DNA of 64,000 nt from Tetrahymena elliotti 4EA. Lineage: Eukaryota; Ciliophora; Oligohymenophorea; Hymenostomatida; Tetrahymenidae. This document shows, piece by piece, positions 63,332-64,000 of the stretch. The notes below the pieces were generated by a model. That model was not told the origin of the DNA. It ran no database searches and worked only from the letters and a program-made list of their open reading frames with translations. Numbering within the stretch: position 1 is the first letter of the stretch; each line of letters starts with the position of its first letter. The translations under genes were made by a program, and so were the position numbers. The stretch is from assembly GCA_000231825.2 (NCBI GenBank), contig JH720341.1, positions 518,099 through 582,098 on the forward strand, given 5' to 3'.

Positions 63332-64000
63332 ATGAATGAATTTGATTAGTTGAAGGCACATTACTTCGAATTTAGTAATAAATTATTAAATATTAAATAA
63401 TGAAAACTTAATATTCTTGTTTGAAGATAATTAGAAGAATAAAAAAGAAAATGAAGCTATAAAAACCGTTATTGAAGAGTTGAAGTAAATTGCGCCTTTT
63501 AATTTATGATTTAGATTTTAAACATATTTTATAACTTTTAAAAGAAATTAAAGTCTAAATGAAAGATAATAAATCATAATAAGTCTCAAGTATTCTTAAA
63601 CATATTTTAAATTACTTAATTTAAATTGACTTATTTGCTTAAGGAGTGTAATTTATGATGAAAGATATACTGATATTTTGAGTAGTTTAAGATAGTGCAA
63701 GAATATAACCTCTATGTGTTTGGATTTATAGTAAGCAGCTTTATATTTAAGACTATAGATACTATTTATCAATTTTATATATTAAGAAATTGCAGGCTAT
63801 CAAATTAAGGTGCCTCTTAACTTGGTCAAATCCTTTTTTTATGTGATCAGCTTATGCATTTATATCTAAACTTAGAGTAAAAACATTTTAAATTATTTTG
63901 TTTGAATTTTTTTTTTTTGTATTGAATAAAAAACTCATTTTTTAAACCTAAAAATGTTAAATTAGTGATTATTTGAGAAATTTAACATATTTTTTAAAAT
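63332..64000 (+). CDS. LRR protein with repeat-sized exons, 5' part only (runs off window)
   Basis: Start ATG 63332 (MNEFDQLKAHYFEF). Exons that keep frame: 63332-63374, 63427-63484, 63644-63730 and 63787-63876, all bounded by GT-AG introns. The last encodes NCRLSNQGASQLGQILFLCD then QLMHLYLNL, is exactly 90 nt and phase 2, and has the same unit consensus as the left-edge gene (N....QGASQLGQIL..C..L..L.LNL). The preceding exon (SVIYDERYTDILSSLRQCKN onward) is a related unit. It is therefore a paralogue of the gene at 918-5351. The rest lies beyond base 64000, so length and any other domain are unknown. Confidence 0.75.

Noticed and set aside
1..64000. tRNA, rRNA, CRISPR array, transposase or telomeric GGGGTT repeats
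   Set aside because: Looked for by eye (T-loop GTTCGA contexts, GC-rich islands, regularly spaced repeats, DDE-type proteins); none convincing was found.

Overview
The window reads as macronuclear DNA of an oligohymenophorean ciliate, most likely Tetrahymena or a close relative. It is extremely A+T rich, and its genes read through TAA and TAG as glutamine and stop only at TGA. Conserved positions prove this: the Gln of the uracil-DNA glycosylase GQDPYH motif, the switch-II Gln of a Rab GTPase (DTAGQE) and the Gln of the Dim1 VDQA block are all encoded by TAA. Introns are short (about 50 to 200 nt), A+T rich and GT-AG. A standard-code ORF view therefore breaks almost every gene here; the models below were read with the ciliate code on both strands.

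Left part (1-13.2 kb): a plus-strand leucine-rich-repeat gene in which one exon equals one repeat (918-5351); a large Asn/Gln-rich protein of unknown function (6045-9626, minus); and a second LRR protein with a C-terminal coiled coil (10600-13213, minus) whose 3' end is partly duplicated just downstream.

Middle part (14.4-43.4 kb), mostly minus strand, is largely housekeeping: a Rab5/22-like GTPase, a Cys-rich orphan, uracil-DNA glycosylase, a coiled-coil protein, a RAP-domain (probably organellar RNA-binding) protein, the U5 snRNP protein Dim1, a very long low-complexity protein, the proteasome assembly chaperone PSMG2/PAC2, DPM3 (plus strand), an Nta1-type N-terminal amidase, and a RING-variant/FHA protein.

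Right part (45-64 kb) is more lineage-specific: a leishmanolysin (M8) surface protease, a dual-specificity phosphatase with a CxxC-pair N-terminus, three dispersed helical-repeat (TPR-like) paralogues, a mu-class-like glutathione transferase with a decayed reading frame just upstream, an orphan C-terminal fragment of a multipass membrane protein, two tandem SAM-dependent methyltransferases, and at the right edge the start of another LRR gene with the same 90-nt repeat-exon design as the gene at the left edge.

No operon logic is expected in a ciliate, and neighbours do not form an obvious pathway. I saw no rRNA, tRNA, CRISPR array, transposase, telomere repeat or convincing chromosome breakage sequence. 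Intergenic DNA is long and featureless apart from the few repeats listed. Exon boundaries were assigned by eye, so gene ends (ATG and TGA) are firmer than internal splice sites.
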